NCBI RefSeq assembly: GCF_044891285.1
Contig: NZ_JAUIYO010000001.1
Location: 496,001 to 560,000 of the forward strand
Length of the DNA stretch: 64,000 nt
Direction: 5' to 3'
Origin: Pseudobacillus lumedeiriae
GTDB taxonomy: Bacteria; Bacillota; Bacilli; Bacillales; Domibacillaceae
The translations under genes were made by a program, and so were the position numbers. A model generated the notes under the pieces. That model searched no databases. It had not been told where the DNA came from and saw only the letters and a program-made list of their open reading frames with translations. How positions within the stretch are numbered: position 1 is the first letter of the stretch; each line of letters opens with the position of its first letter. This document shows positions 23,819 through 32,974 of this stretch, in pieces.

Positions 23819-25251
23819 TTGCCATACTCCTCATAGAAAAAGTTCATGAAGCGTTCATCCGGATCGTACTTTCTTTTCATGCGAAAAAACTCTTCGCTGT
23901 GCGGATAAGCCGTGCGCAGCTGCGCTTTCGTCGGATACGGGTAGTAAGGCAAATAGTAACTGCCATTATACTTAAGCGTAACATCAATCATCTTTCGAAT
24001 GACCTTTTCGGTTTGTTTGACATCCACTGAAGACCGCCCTTGATTAATGAGTAAAACCAATGCAAACATATCTTCTTTTGCATAGGACAAAACGGCCCGC
24101 TCATTTTTCTTCACGTAACGGATCGTAATATTAAGTAAATTAAACTCTTCTTGTTCCAACACATTTCGTAAATCGTCTATATAACTCGTAAATTTATTAA
24201 CTGGGACAAAATACTCCTGCAAAACTTCTGTTCGTCTGCTGTTTTCGTATTCCATAAATGCCGTTTCCGACCTCATAACGTTATTTCTCGTTTCCAGCTT
24301 TCCGTTTCCTTGTTCCATGTATGTCCGTTGGAGCTCCCAAAAACTATTTTTCCCCCAGCCGCTATAACGAGAAAAACCGAGCAGCATTTTCGGTGCCGCC
24401 ACGATTCGGTCTTCTTTTAATTGATTATAAGAAGAAAGGTCTTGTTGATTGGCAGCGAGTGTCCAATTCGTTACGTACATGTCCCGTAAAAATGTATCAG
24501 GCGCAATTGAAATACGGGCTAAATGCATTTTTACATGAGGATTATTCGTAACCTCTTTTGTAAAATAAGACGCGTATTCTCTATAATCAATAAACTTTGT
24601 ATTCGTTTTATATAGTTCATCTTCTGTTAACGTGAAAGTAACGTCTAAAATAATTCCGAACAAGCCGTATCCACCAATCACGAGAGGGAAAAGCTCTTCG
24701 TTCTCCTCTCGGCTGACATGAATAATTTCTCCGTCTGCTGTGAGCAGCCGAAACGATTCAACTGTATCAATTAACGAATCATTTCGAATGTCACGGCCAT
24801 GAACATTTACACTTAACGATCCGCCAACAGTAAAAATGTTTTGCGACTGCATGACTTTTACTGCTAGACCATACGGATTAATCCGCTGCTGAATATCGTC
24901 CCAAGTCGCTCCGCTTTGAACAGTAATCGTTTGTTTTTGTGGATGAAACTCGAGAATTTTATTGTATCTTGTCATATCAATCATAATTGCATTCGGATAA
25001 TACGTCTGCCCGCCCTGACTGTGCTGCACACCGGCAATTGAAATCTTATCTCCCGTTTGTTTGGCCTGACGGATGATAGTCTGCAATTGTCGCTCTCCCT
25101 CCGCCTGCTTAATACTTTTTACAGTTGTCGGCAGCAGCCTTCCAGCATCGACCACTGCCGGCTGAGAATTTTTTTGTTCATATATATACATAGAGCCGAA
25201 AAAAAGCAAACTATATCCAATAAAAAAAGAAGAGATCATTTTTTTATTCAT
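23815..25251 (-). CDS. FAD-linked oxidoreductase (VAO/ALO type)
   Basis: 478 residues with an N-terminal hydrophobic helix (SFFIGYSLLFFGSMYIY) that is a membrane anchor or signal. A PCMH-type FAD-binding domain follows (GDKISIAGVQHSQGGQTYYP, TVQSGATWDDIQQ, FTVGGSLSVNVHGRD), with GGYGLFGIILDVTF and a C-terminus of the lactone-oxidase kind (MKRKYDPDERFMNFFYEEYG). It would oxidise an alcohol or lactone substrate outside the membrane or at its surface; the substrate is unknown. First gene of the group with the MFS, lipoprotein, small membrane protein and nucleotidyltransferase genes. Confidence 0.82.
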   Translation of the reverse strand: MNKKMISSFFIGYSLLFFGSMYIYEQKNSQPAVVDAGRLLPTTVKSIKQAEGERQLQTIIRQAKQTGDKISIAGVQHSQGGQTYYPNAIMIDMTRYNKILEFHPQKQTITVQSGATWDDIQQRINPYGLAVKVMQSQNIFTVGGSLSVNVHGRDIRNDSLIDTVESFRLLTADGEIIHVSREENEELFPLVIGGYGLFGIILDVTFTLTEDELYKTNTKFIDYREYASYFTKEVTNNPHVKMHLARISIAPDTFLRDMYVTNWTLAANQQDLSSYNQLKEDRIVAAPKMLLGFSRYSGWGKNSFWELQRTYMEQGNGKLETRNNVMRSETAFMEYENSRRTEVLQEYFVPVNKFTSYIDDLRNVLEQEEFNLLNITIRYVKKNERAVLSYAKEDMFALVLLINQGRSSVDVKQTEKVIRKMIDVTLKYNGSYYLPYYPYPTKAQLRTAYPHSEEFFRMKRKYDPDERFMNFFYEEYGK

Positions 25252-25450
25252 AAGTGACTACTCCCAAAAATTGTCTATGTTTATCTTAACATACGCATTT
25301 ACATAATTTTATCATATATGGAAATTATGGAATATATTTTCTTAACCTGCGATAGATTGAAGACGAGTAAACTACAATTGTTCACTATTCGGATTATTTA
25401 TCCGTTTTCTTCATGAGTTGTCCGACCGTTCGATCACTTTTCTTACAATA

Positions 25451-25497
25451 AAAAGAAGAATGCTCTAAAAGCTTGGCTTTTAGAGCATTCTTCTTTT
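25451..25497 (-). terminator. Terminator of the SLH amidase gene
   Basis: A 22-base perfect stem (25451-25472 with 25476-25497) with a three-base loop, T-rich on both sides, overlapping the amidase stop codon. It can work in both directions; the 25252-25450 stretch before it holds no other visible feature. Confidence 0.9.
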
Positions 25498-26950
25498 ATT
25501 TTGCCGCGTCATAAAGGGAATCGACGTTGTAGCCTTTCTCTTTGTAGTAGTCCAAAATTCCGAGGTAGATGGCTTTAGCACCTTGTGCACGCCAGTAATC
25601 TGATTTCAGTTTCTCATTGTCGTTTTTATTATCTATAAAACCAAGTTCAGCAAGGGCTGCCGGCATACTGTTGTATTTGATTACGTAATAACCAGCTGTC
25701 TTCACCCCACGGTTTTTCAACTGTAAAGCGGTAAGCATACGCTGCTGGATTTTTGTCGCTAGCAGCTTGCTATCAGAAACATACGGGTTTGTTGCTGCTG
25801 CATAATAGTAAGTCTCAATCCCCGTTCCGCCCCCGGCATTTGCATGGATACTGACGAATACATTTCCGCCCTTACTTTTGGCAAATTTCGGACGTTCTGA
25901 TAACGTTGGAAAGGTATCACTTGTACGAGTCATATACACTTGAAACGGTGTTTTCTTAAATAATTCATTTACTTTTAAACCTGTATCGAGCACAACATCT
26001 TTTTCTTTTAATCCGAAACCGACAGCTCCAGAATCCCCGCCGCCGTGGCCAGGATCAAGAATGATTACTTGGTTAGCAAGGCGCGGGTCCACGTTATCTA
26101 TTGTGCCGGGATTTTCGCTGCCGTCATCTATATCGCCTTTATCAGAGTCATTATTGCCGCTGTTCGCTGACTCCTTGTCACTCAAGTAGCTTTTATGTAC
26201 AAATCCTGTAAGGCTGCCTGATTGAATATAAATCCAGCTGCCAATTTCATGACTAGCGGATACTTCCGCATTTGTTTTGAGGGAACCGACCTTCTCATAA
26301 CTAGTAGCTGGACCTGTACGTACATTCAAACTAGTGGCATTTACCCATAACTTCTTTTTAAATTGGGCAGTGTTTTTCGTACGGAATTCGGGATTGATCG
26401 CGCGTGCAAGGAATACGGAAAAGTCAGCACGGATAATCTGCCGGCTGGACCCGAACGTTCCATCTTCTACTCCGTTTGCGATCCCTCGTGACATCAATGC
26501 ATTCGCTGCCCCAGACAGCGTACCGCCAAACTCATAGCCGAATGCCCTTGACATCATTACAGCCATTTCACCACGTGTCACTTCTTTATATGGAAGAAAT
26601 TTTCCGCCAGCGTAACCGGACAAAACTCCTTTTTCTACTGCTGATTGAATGTAGCCGGATGAATCGTTATCCGCCGATACATCTTTAAAAACAGTCTCAC
26701 GCTTTGTGCCATCTAACTGCAAAGCCCGGCTGATAAATACAGCTGCTTCTTCGCGGGTCACCACTGTCTCAGGAGAAAATCTCGTCGCTGATGAACCGTG
26801 GGCAATGCCCCCTTTCATCAAATAGTTCACTTCTTTCAACGCCCGGCTAGGCACGTCCGTAAATCCGCTGGCCTGCGCCGTTGTGTGAAATCCAAAAAGA
26901 GGGACGACTAAAACAAACGCTAATATGACAAAAACCACACTTTTTCTCAC
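25496..26950 (-). CDS. SLH-domain N-acetylmuramoyl-L-alanine amidase
   Basis: About 484 residues, secreted. Signal peptide (RKSVVFVILAFVLVV...AQASG), three SLH repeats (~30-195) that bind pyruvylated wall polymer, a bacterial SH3 domain (LNVRTGPATSYEKVGSL), an Asp/Gly/Asn linker, and an Amidase_3 zinc hydrolase with all ligands visible (ILDPGHGGGDSG, the Glu in KEKDVVLD, FVSIHANAG, AELGFIDN). It cuts between MurNAc and the stem peptide. Frame opens at 26980, but GTG 26950 has AAAGGAG 8 bases upstream and starts directly with the signal peptide. Confidence 0.92.
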   Translation of the reverse strand: MRKSVVFVILAFVLVVPLFGFHTTAQASGFTDVPSRALKEVNYLMKGGIAHGSSATRFSPETVVTREEAAVFISRALQLDGTKRETVFKDVSADNDSSGYIQSAVEKGVLSGYAGGKFLPYKEVTRGEMAVMMSRAFGYEFGGTLSGAANALMSRGIANGVEDGTFGSSRQIIRADFSVFLARAINPEFRTKNTAQFKKKLWVNATSLNVRTGPATSYEKVGSLKTNAEVSASHEIGSWIYIQSGSLTGFVHKSYLSDKESANSGNNDSDKGDIDDGSENPGTIDNVDPRLANQVIILDPGHGGGDSGAVGFGLKEKDVVLDTGLKVNELFKKTPFQVYMTRTSDTFPTLSERPKFAKSKGGNVFVSIHANAGGGTGIETYYYAAATNPYVSDSKLLATKIQQRMLTALQLKNRGVKTAGYYVIKYNSMPAALAELGFIDNKNDNEKLKSDYWRAQGAKAIYLGILDYYKEKGYNVDSLYDAAK

Positions 26951-27356
26951 AACTTTATCTCCTTTCATAAAATTTACCATTTGATTCTAGTATACAACTT
27001 TCTTCTTAAACATCCACATTTCTACTCTTACTCTACTTTTCGACAGAAATAGGTTAATTATGTAGATCTCTGATTGCTTTGTAACATTAAAAATAATATT
27101 GTAATATATTCGTAATAAAACTAAGCATAAATATTGAATGATATAAAATCTAAATTTGTAATGATCATTTGTTGTTTAAAAAATGGCTTTGTTAAGCTCA
27201 CCTGCAGCGAAAAGCAACAAAGTAGAAAAATCAACAATAGTCATTAACATAGCAAAAAAAGAAAAACCACTCCCTTCAGGAAACAATTCCCTAAACAAAT
27301 CATTGATATCTCTCTTCATTTTGGCAAAGCTATAATGGAAAAGGAGGGATATACAA
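26951..27356. other. Intergenic stretch between the SLH amidase and sspN
   Basis: 406 bases, AT-rich. It holds a TATACT box on the minus strand near 26988 that may serve the amidase gene, a decayed repeat (27184-27254), and no convincing gene. Confidence 0.4.
27184..27254. repeat. GC-rich dyad repeat family, decayed copy
   Basis: On the minus strand: GCTATGTTAATGACTATTGT, then TGATTTTTC, ..., CTTAACAAAGCCA. The outer ends of the 4611-4767 element are kept and the middle is replaced by AT-rich sequence. Confidence 0.6.
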
Positions 27357-27500
27357 ATGAGCAAACCAAAAACAGGCAGAAATCAGTTCGCATCTAATCA
27401 TGCGGGGTCACCTCCCACTGCCTTCGATGCAAACAAAGGAAAACAAATGCAGGATAAGTCAGGAAAGCATCCACAAGTCATCCAAACAAAGGGTGAGTAA
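27357..27500 (+). CDS. sspN: Small acid-soluble spore protein N
   Basis: 47 residues. The C-terminal half ANKGKQMQDKSGKHPQVIQT matches the SspN (TlpN-group) pattern of a minor SASP made in the forespore, and the N-terminus PKTGRNQFASNHAGS is also typical. ATG 27357 follows AAGGAGGG. Too short for many gene finders. No clear sigma-G promoter was found. Confidence 0.85.
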   Translation: MSKPKTGRNQFASNHAGSPPTAFDANKGKQMQDKSGKHPQVIQTKGE

Positions 27501-27543
27501 GTAACAGGTTAAGCAATAAGGACTCCCAATTTCACAGCCCAAA

Positions 27544-27663
27544 ACAGCTGTCTCTATACTAAAGTGTCGGACCTCGCATCAACCATATACTGTATATTCA
27601 AAGGATGAATATCCACTATACATAGTGTATTGAAGATGAAGGCAGACCTTTATGAGGCAGCTT
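27544..27663. repeat. Short inverted-repeat element, copy B
   Basis: About 120 bases with ends ACAGCTGTCTCT...AAAGTGTCGGACC and GGCAGACCTTTATGAGGCAGCTTT. The middle ATATACTGTATA is shared with the 57359-57479 copy and GTGTATTGAAGA with the 3420-3518 copy. Confidence 0.6.
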
Positions 27664-27690
27664 TCCTTCAATTATTCTAGCTTCACACAT

Positions 27691-27738
27691 AAAAAAAACT
27701 GCCTCAAAGCCAGTACTTCATTGACTTTGGAGACAGTT
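27691..27738 (-). terminator. Terminator of the squalene/phytoene synthase-like gene
   Basis: AACTGCCTCAAAG (27697-27709) pairs with CTTTGGAGACAGTT (27725-27738), followed on the minus strand by TTTTTTTT. It lies 13 bases after the stop codon. Confidence 0.88.
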
Positions 27739-27750
27739 TTCCTATCTTCA

Positions 27751-28569
27751 TTATTTACTTACTACTTCGCTGACCATTTCATTCACTTCAGCTCTGCTCA
27801 TTTTTTCTTTTCCTTTTTCCAAAGCGTCAAGTGTGCCATGAGCAAGAGCCAGCGGAATTTTGCAGAAATTAAGAATGGAGCCTTCTTTAATATCTTCTAT
27901 ATAAACGTCAGCTAATGCCAAGTTTCGTCTGGCGTACGCAAACATCTCTTCCAATCCCCACCCCTCCGGGAAGAAATTTACACCTCTTTCGCCGTCTTCT
28001 GTGTGATTTCGGAGAATATTAACAGACTGCAAGCCGCGGCCATAAGCGATTGCTAAATGCTTGTCTGTTTCCGTCCCATCATGCCACTTCCAAATATCAG
28101 AAAGCATCACTCCTACCAAACCGGCAACATAAAACGTATATTGATCTAAGTCTTCTTCGTCCTTGACTTTCCAGCCTTTCATTGCCCATTCAGCCATCCC
28201 CTTTGCCATCGTAGACGTTGCACTTAACACATTCTCAACAATCGTCGCCGGGCAAAAGTCAATCCAATCACTGAGCCGCACAGTGACTTCTGGTAAGACT
28301 GATTGATAAGGAGCAATGGCCGATTCAAACTTCCCTTTATTAAATGGGTTCGTCAACATGTCGCTGATTGAATACAGCAGGCTGCTTTTCGCTGCCTGAT
28401 CGAGTTCCGAATGGTCTTCTATTTCGTCGATCGCTCTCATACATAAGTAGGCCGATGCGACAGCTTCTTGTACGCCTGGAGCAAGCTGACTGATAGGAAT
28501 AAAAAACGTCCTGCTCGTCTCCTTTAACACGTCGATCGCGTCTTTTTGTAAATGATTGATTTCGCTCAT
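27751..28569 (-). CDS. Squalene/phytoene synthase family protein
   Basis: 272 residues, all-helical trans-prenyl synthase fold. The first Asp-rich site is present as CMRAIDEIEDH (~43-53); the second is NILRNHTEDGERGVNFFP, where the usual first Asp is Asn. Related enzymes join two prenyl diphosphates into squalene or phytoene; B. subtilis YisP of this family instead acts as a phosphatase. No desaturase or cyclase gene is adjacent, so the product is uncertain. ATG 28569 follows CAGGAGG. It has its own terminator. Confidence 0.82.
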   Translation of the reverse strand: MSEINHLQKDAIDVLKETSRTFFIPISQLAPGVQEAVASAYLCMRAIDEIEDHSELDQAAKSSLLYSISDMLTNPFNKGKFESAIAPYQSVLPEVTVRLSDWIDFCPATIVENVLSATSTMAKGMAEWAMKGWKVKDEEDLDQYTFYVAGLVGVMLSDIWKWHDGTETDKHLAIAYGRGLQSVNILRNHTEDGERGVNFFPEGWGLEEMFAYARRNLALADVYIEDIKEGSILNFCKIPLALAHGTLDALEKGKEKMSRAEVNEMVSEVVSK

Positions 28570-28602
28570 TTTGTTGCCTCCTGTTTTTCACGGTCACACG
28601 CC

Positions 28603-28628
28603 AAACGGTTTAAGAAACCGTTTTTTTT
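28603..28628 (+). terminator. Plus-strand terminator-like hairpin in the leader of the prenyl synthase gene
   Basis: AAACGGTTT-AAG-AAACCGTTT with a T run on the plus strand. No plus-strand gene ends here, so it either stops antisense transcription or forms a leader hairpin on the minus strand. Confidence 0.6.
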
Positions 28629-28779
28629 AATGATAACAATAGTTTAACATAAAATTTGACTTCTTATTAAATTTGATTGTTACAGAAATAAGCTGCAGGA
28701 TTATTCGCCAAAAACTTCCTGTATTTTTTTATTTTTTCCTCACTTATACTGATTACAACAATTGAAAGGAGTTACTAAT

Positions 28780-30177
28780 TTGAAAAAGCCATTATCTATA
28801 TTTTTCAGTTTTATTCTTGGCTTGACTCTGTTTACGCCGTTCGCACAAGCGGCTTCGTTTACAGATGTGCCTGATTCCCACCGCTTCTTTGAGGACATCG
28901 ATTTCTTATCCGATATGGAAATCATCAGCGGCTATCCGGACGGCACATTCAAACCTGATCAAGCAGTAACACGGGCGCAAGCCGCTATTTTAATCGGAAA
29001 AACGTTTGATCTTGACGGAGAAAAAAGAAACACGCCATTTATCGATGTACATGCATCGAATACAGCTTCCGGTTATATCACTTCTGCTGTAGAAGAAGGT
29101 ATCATTTCCGGCTTCCCGGATCATACATTTCGGCCTAATCAAACAGTTACACGTGCGCAAATGGCGATCATTCTTGCCAAAGCATTCGATCTGACAGATG
29201 AAGCTGATGTTGACTTTCCTGACGTTTCGCCAAGTTCAGCTGCTTATCCTTACATAAAAAATATTGTCGCTGCCGACATTACGTACGGGTATGAAGATGG
29301 AACATTCCGACCAAACGCTCCAGTTACACGCGGACAATTCGCTGCCTTTTTATCAAGAGCGATGGATTCCTTTGCCGGTGACGCATTTGGCATCCTTTTC
29401 CTGAACGTCGGTCAAGGTGATGCAACCTTAATCGGCCTTCCGAGCGGAGAAACAGTACTTGTTGATGCCGGTCCGTCCGATACAGCCATCGCCCAAGAAC
29501 TCGAAGCTCTTGGAATTGAAGAGATCAATACATTCATTGCGACGCAGCCTGATTCAGAACATATCGGCGGTGCTGACTATGTCATTCATCATTTTAACGT
29601 CCAAAAAGTTATCGACTCTGGCTTAACGGGCACGTCAAAAGAGTATACAGATTATGTAAATGCAGTGAAAGCAAAAAAATTGGCATTAACACCAGCGAAA
29701 GAAGGACAAAATCTATCAACAGATCAAGAGGTGTCCATCAACGTTCTAAACGCCAACAGTCAAGCTGAAAACGCAGACGATGGCTCAGTCGTTCTCGAAG
29801 TCAGCCATGGCGACATCGACTTTTTGCTCATGTCTGATGCCACAACGGAATTAGAAAAACAGTTAATGACGAAATATACGCTTGATGCAGAAGTGTTGAA
29901 AGCAGGCCAGCACGGTGCAGCAACAGCAACATCGCAAGAATTTGTCGACACTGTTGCGCCAACTCTTGCTGTATTGTCACATGGAAAAGGAGCAGATTTC
30001 GCAGATGCGTCTGTCCTAAAACGCCTGACAGATGCTGGTACGGAAGTGAAATCCACAACAAATGGCACGATTATAGCGTTAAGTGACAAAGAAAGCTTTG
30101 TAACGATGCAATTGGATCTTTTTGAATCCGGCGCCAAAGCAGCCGCTGCAAGCAGAGCTTTGCAAAAAATGAATTAA
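28780..30177 (+). CDS. SLH-domain protein with degenerate ComEC-type metallo-beta-lactamase domain
   Basis: About 465 residues, secreted: signal peptide (to AQAASF), three SLH repeats (~25-200), then a domain like the ComEC metallo-beta-lactamase fold (FLNVGQGDATLIGLPSGE, VLVDAGPS). The metal motif normally THPHADHIGG reads TQPDSEHIGG, and the later HHGS reads QHGA, so most zinc ligands are replaced and hydrolase activity is doubtful. TTG 28780 has AAAGGAG 8 bases before it; the frame opens at 28762. Anchored at the cell wall. Confidence 0.85.
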   Translation: MKKPLSIFFSFILGLTLFTPFAQAASFTDVPDSHRFFEDIDFLSDMEIISGYPDGTFKPDQAVTRAQAAILIGKTFDLDGEKRNTPFIDVHASNTASGYITSAVEEGIISGFPDHTFRPNQTVTRAQMAIILAKAFDLTDEADVDFPDVSPSSAAYPYIKNIVAADITYGYEDGTFRPNAPVTRGQFAAFLSRAMDSFAGDAFGILFLNVGQGDATLIGLPSGETVLVDAGPSDTAIAQELEALGIEEINTFIATQPDSEHIGGADYVIHHFNVQKVIDSGLTGTSKEYTDYVNAVKAKKLALTPAKEGQNLSTDQEVSINVLNANSQAENADDGSVVLEVSHGDIDFLLMSDATTELEKQLMTKYTLDAEVLKAGQHGAATATSQEFVDTVAPTLAVLSHGKGADFADASVLKRLTDAGTEVKSTTNGTIIALSDKESFVTMQLDLFESGAKAAAASRALQKMN

Positions 30178-30185
30178 TTAGACGA

Positions 30186-30242
30186 GGGGACCATCCTTTT
30201 ACCGCTGTCATTAAGCGAAGAAAGGTGGTCCCCTTTTCTTTT
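30186..30242 (+). terminator. Terminator of the SLH-MBL gene
   Basis: GGGGACCATCCTTT (from 30186) pairs with AAAGGTGGTCCCC (30221-30233) with one unpaired base, followed by TTTTCTTTT. Confidence 0.9.
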
Positions 30243-30352
30243 ATTCTTTTAACGCACCCATTTTTTCTGTCACCGATTCGTATGTTCACAAAAACACCAG
30301 CCCCTCTTTGCTTGATTGCATCAAAGGGATGGCATGAAGATGAATATTTATT

Positions 30353-31930
30353 TTATTCTTCTATCTCAAAATACACTTTCTCCAAGCCTGTAAATGGAAC
30401 AGTGGAGCCGCCTAGAGTGACTTGTGAGAAAATAAGCAATATATTCTCTTTCGGAATGTAGAACATTTTATCAACATTTCCGTATGTTTCCAATTGCTCG
30501 ATCGGCTTCATTGTTTTATAATCATATGCTTGGATGTAATTTTTCTTGTTAGCTGTATATAATTCGCCGTACTCAGCGTCAAAAGCAATAGAGCTGTATG
30601 GACGATCCAGCTTAGCGAAATAAACCATGTCCGCACTTGGTGTAGCAGAAGAGCGAAAAATGTGGCCTGTACTGTTAAAAATATATTTTCCATCCGGTGA
30701 AATCGTTAAATCTTTATTCAAATCATAATCGCCATGGTACGGTGAACGCTGTTCTTCGTTTAATGCGCCGTTAGTAATGGCAAACGAACTCATCGTTCTC
30801 GGCGAAAGGGCAGTCGTGATCGTATACAACCTTTTTTGGGACGGGTGCATCTCTATCAGTGTTCGCGCATAGATCCCTTGTGAACTGATAATTTCACCCG
30901 TCTTGCTGTCAAAGCTGACAAGTTTTGTATGCTGTCCAGAGCCTGATGAGATATAAACAATGCCATTGTCATCCGCTTCAATGTCATATGGATCAAGATC
31001 AATATTGATGACCTTGTCTTGTTTCATCGTTGCCGCATCAATTACAGCAAATGCTCCTCGTTGATCCTTGTCAGGCACATAGTAATCGTGCTTTCCTTTT
31101 AATTGAGTGGCATAAATCTTGTTGTTCGCATAAGCAATGCGTTCTGCTGGCAAGTCCAACTCCACAGACTCAGCGTCATATGTCTCATAGTTTAAAGCAA
31201 CAACTTCATTCGTGCTGCCATCTAACAAATAAACAATCGGTTTTACGGGATCGATATCATAATCAAGAATATCACCATCAAACAACGCCTCTAAAAGCGT
31301 ATCAGCTATTCCTACATTCTTCGGCTGGAAAGAAGGTTCAATGATCCGGGCCATAAATGCAGAAAATTGGGCACGGTTAATTGGCTGTACCGGTTTAAAC
31401 GTGCCATCAGGATATCCGACTGTAATATTGCTGGCAGCTAACGAAGAAATATACCAGTATGCTTTAGATGACATCGGAACATCAGTAAAGCCTTTCGGAT
31501 AAATACCGCCTAACTCATAGGCTCTCACAAGAATGATCGCCATTTCTGCACGAGTTAAATTCCCTTGCGGATCAAAAATATTATTTCCCTTTCCAGAGAT
31601 AATCCCCATTTCTACCGCTTTAGCTACTTCCTCATAGCCTCGGTCCCCCGGCTTAATATCTTTAAAGTTTGGATTAGGCGCCTTGCCAAGTTCGGGCTTC
31701 ATTTCACGCATAATCATCTGCACAGCATGAACCCGTTTAATAGGCTCATTTGGACGAAATGTACCATCTGGGTAACCAAAAATAATTTCTTTACTCGTTA
31801 AAAACTCAATCTCTTTTTTAAAGCTCGTTACATCTTTAAAAGATTGAACTGTGGCAGCCTGACTGGAATACGGCAAAACTAGGATGAATATGAACAAGGC
31901 CGCAAGACACCTTACTAGAATCTTAATCAT
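30353..31930 (-). CDS. SLH-domain protein with beta-propeller-like C-terminal region
   Basis: 525 residues, secreted. Signal peptide (ALFIFILVLPYSSQA), three SLH repeats (~30-205; FGYPDGTFRPNEPI, GYPDGTFKPVQPI), and a C-terminal part of repeated beta motifs such as VYLLDGSTNEVVAL, IVYISSGSGQHTKLV and YTANKKNYIQAYDYKTM, as in YVTN/PQQ-type propellers. No catalytic residues are evident; it may bind or shield a wall ligand. AAAGGGAG precedes the ATG. Convergent with the SLH-MBL gene. Confidence 0.82.
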   Translation of the reverse strand: MIKILVRCLAALFIFILVLPYSSQAATVQSFKDVTSFKKEIEFLTSKEIIFGYPDGTFRPNEPIKRVHAVQMIMREMKPELGKAPNPNFKDIKPGDRGYEEVAKAVEMGIISGKGNNIFDPQGNLTRAEMAIILVRAYELGGIYPKGFTDVPMSSKAYWYISSLAASNITVGYPDGTFKPVQPINRAQFSAFMARIIEPSFQPKNVGIADTLLEALFDGDILDYDIDPVKPIVYLLDGSTNEVVALNYETYDAESVELDLPAERIAYANNKIYATQLKGKHDYYVPDKDQRGAFAVIDAATMKQDKVINIDLDPYDIEADDNGIVYISSGSGQHTKLVSFDSKTGEIISSQGIYARTLIEMHPSQKRLYTITTALSPRTMSSFAITNGALNEEQRSPYHGDYDLNKDLTISPDGKYIFNSTGHIFRSSATPSADMVYFAKLDRPYSSIAFDAEYGELYTANKKNYIQAYDYKTMKPIEQLETYGNVDKMFYIPKENILLIFSQVTLGGSTVPFTGLEKVYFEIEE

Positions 31931-32157
31931 ATGAAACTCCCTTTCTAAAATATTCTAAACACTTATTATATATTAATCTAAATATTTATCCTCTAGGAAA
32001 ATATAACCATTCCATCAAATTAACCCCATAAACCTCCACTTTTAACCCATCATTCACGAAAACATCTACTCAGTAAAATACGTACTACAACAAACACCAA
32101 TTGGAAATGATTGATAATAATTATATAAAGAATGATTAGATTGGAGTATGTATCAAT

Positions 32158-32844
32158 ATGAATATCATGCATTTAACAATGGAACTTATTACTGGATTTT
32201 TCCTTCTTTTTATAATCGTTAAGTGGGTTGGAAGGAAAATCATTAATCAAATTACCCCCTTCACTTTTATCGCCTCTATTGTGTTAAGTGAACTGCTGGG
32301 AAATGCCTTATATGATGATAAAGTGGGAACTTTCTATATTATTTACTCAATGAGTTTGTGGGGATTGTTACTATTTACTGTCGAATATCTTGGAAGAAAA
32401 CATTTGTTTTTCCGTGGTATTTTTCAAGGAAAGCCTGCTGCTATTATTAACAACGGAATCGTTGACCCAGAAGCTTTAAGAAAGAGCCGGATGAATCTCA
32501 ATCAGCTGCAAAGTCTGCTTCGCCAAAGTGAAACCTTTTCCATTCGTGAAGTAGCCTTTTGTTATTTAGAGGCTAATGGTTCCATTAGTATATTAAAGAA
32601 ACCACAATATCAAAAAGCGACATTGGAAAACTTCAATCTTCCAGGGAAACCAGCTTATGTCCCTGTCACTCTTATTCGTGATGGAGAAGTGTTGTGGGAT
32701 GAAATCAAAGATTTGGGATTTGATGAATCTTGGTTAAAAATGCAGCTATTATCACAAAGTGTTTCTGATTACAAAGATGTTTTTATAGCTGAATGGCTGG
32801 AAGGGGACGGAATGTTTGTACAGACTTATCCTAAAACTACATGA
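32158..32844 (+). CDS. YetF/DUF421 family membrane protein
   Basis: 228 residues: three N-terminal membrane helices (FFLLFIIVKWVGRK, FTFIASIVLSELLG, WGLLLFTVEYLG), then the conserved YetF domain (GKPAAIINNGIVDPEALRK, LNQLQSLLRQ, REVAFCYLEANGSISILKK). Family function is not established; members occur in spore-formers in several copies and one has been linked to germination-related membrane complexes. Start ATG 32158 with GGAG upstream. Confidence 0.88.
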   Translation: MNIMHLTMELITGFFLLFIIVKWVGRKIINQITPFTFIASIVLSELLGNALYDDKVGTFYIIYSMSLWGLLLFTVEYLGRKHLFFRGIFQGKPAAIINNGIVDPEALRKSRMNLNQLQSLLRQSETFSIREVAFCYLEANGSISILKKPQYQKATLENFNLPGKPAYVPVTLIRDGEVLWDEIKDLGFDESWLKMQLLSQSVSDYKDVFIAEWLEGDGMFVQTYPKTT

Positions 32845-32974
32845 TTGTTCATCCTTTCCCGGTACGAATAATCCTTTAAAAAAATGTCTTTCTACTTGTC
32901 AACTTGGTCTTATGAGTTGATAATAAAGGAGAAAGCATCAAAAGTGAGAAACTTACTAAGGAGCAATGACCTAG

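Noticed and set aside
29760..30137. 125-codon minus-strand frame inside the SLH-MBL gene
   Set aside because: Shadow frame; the sense frame has SLH and MBL motifs throughout.
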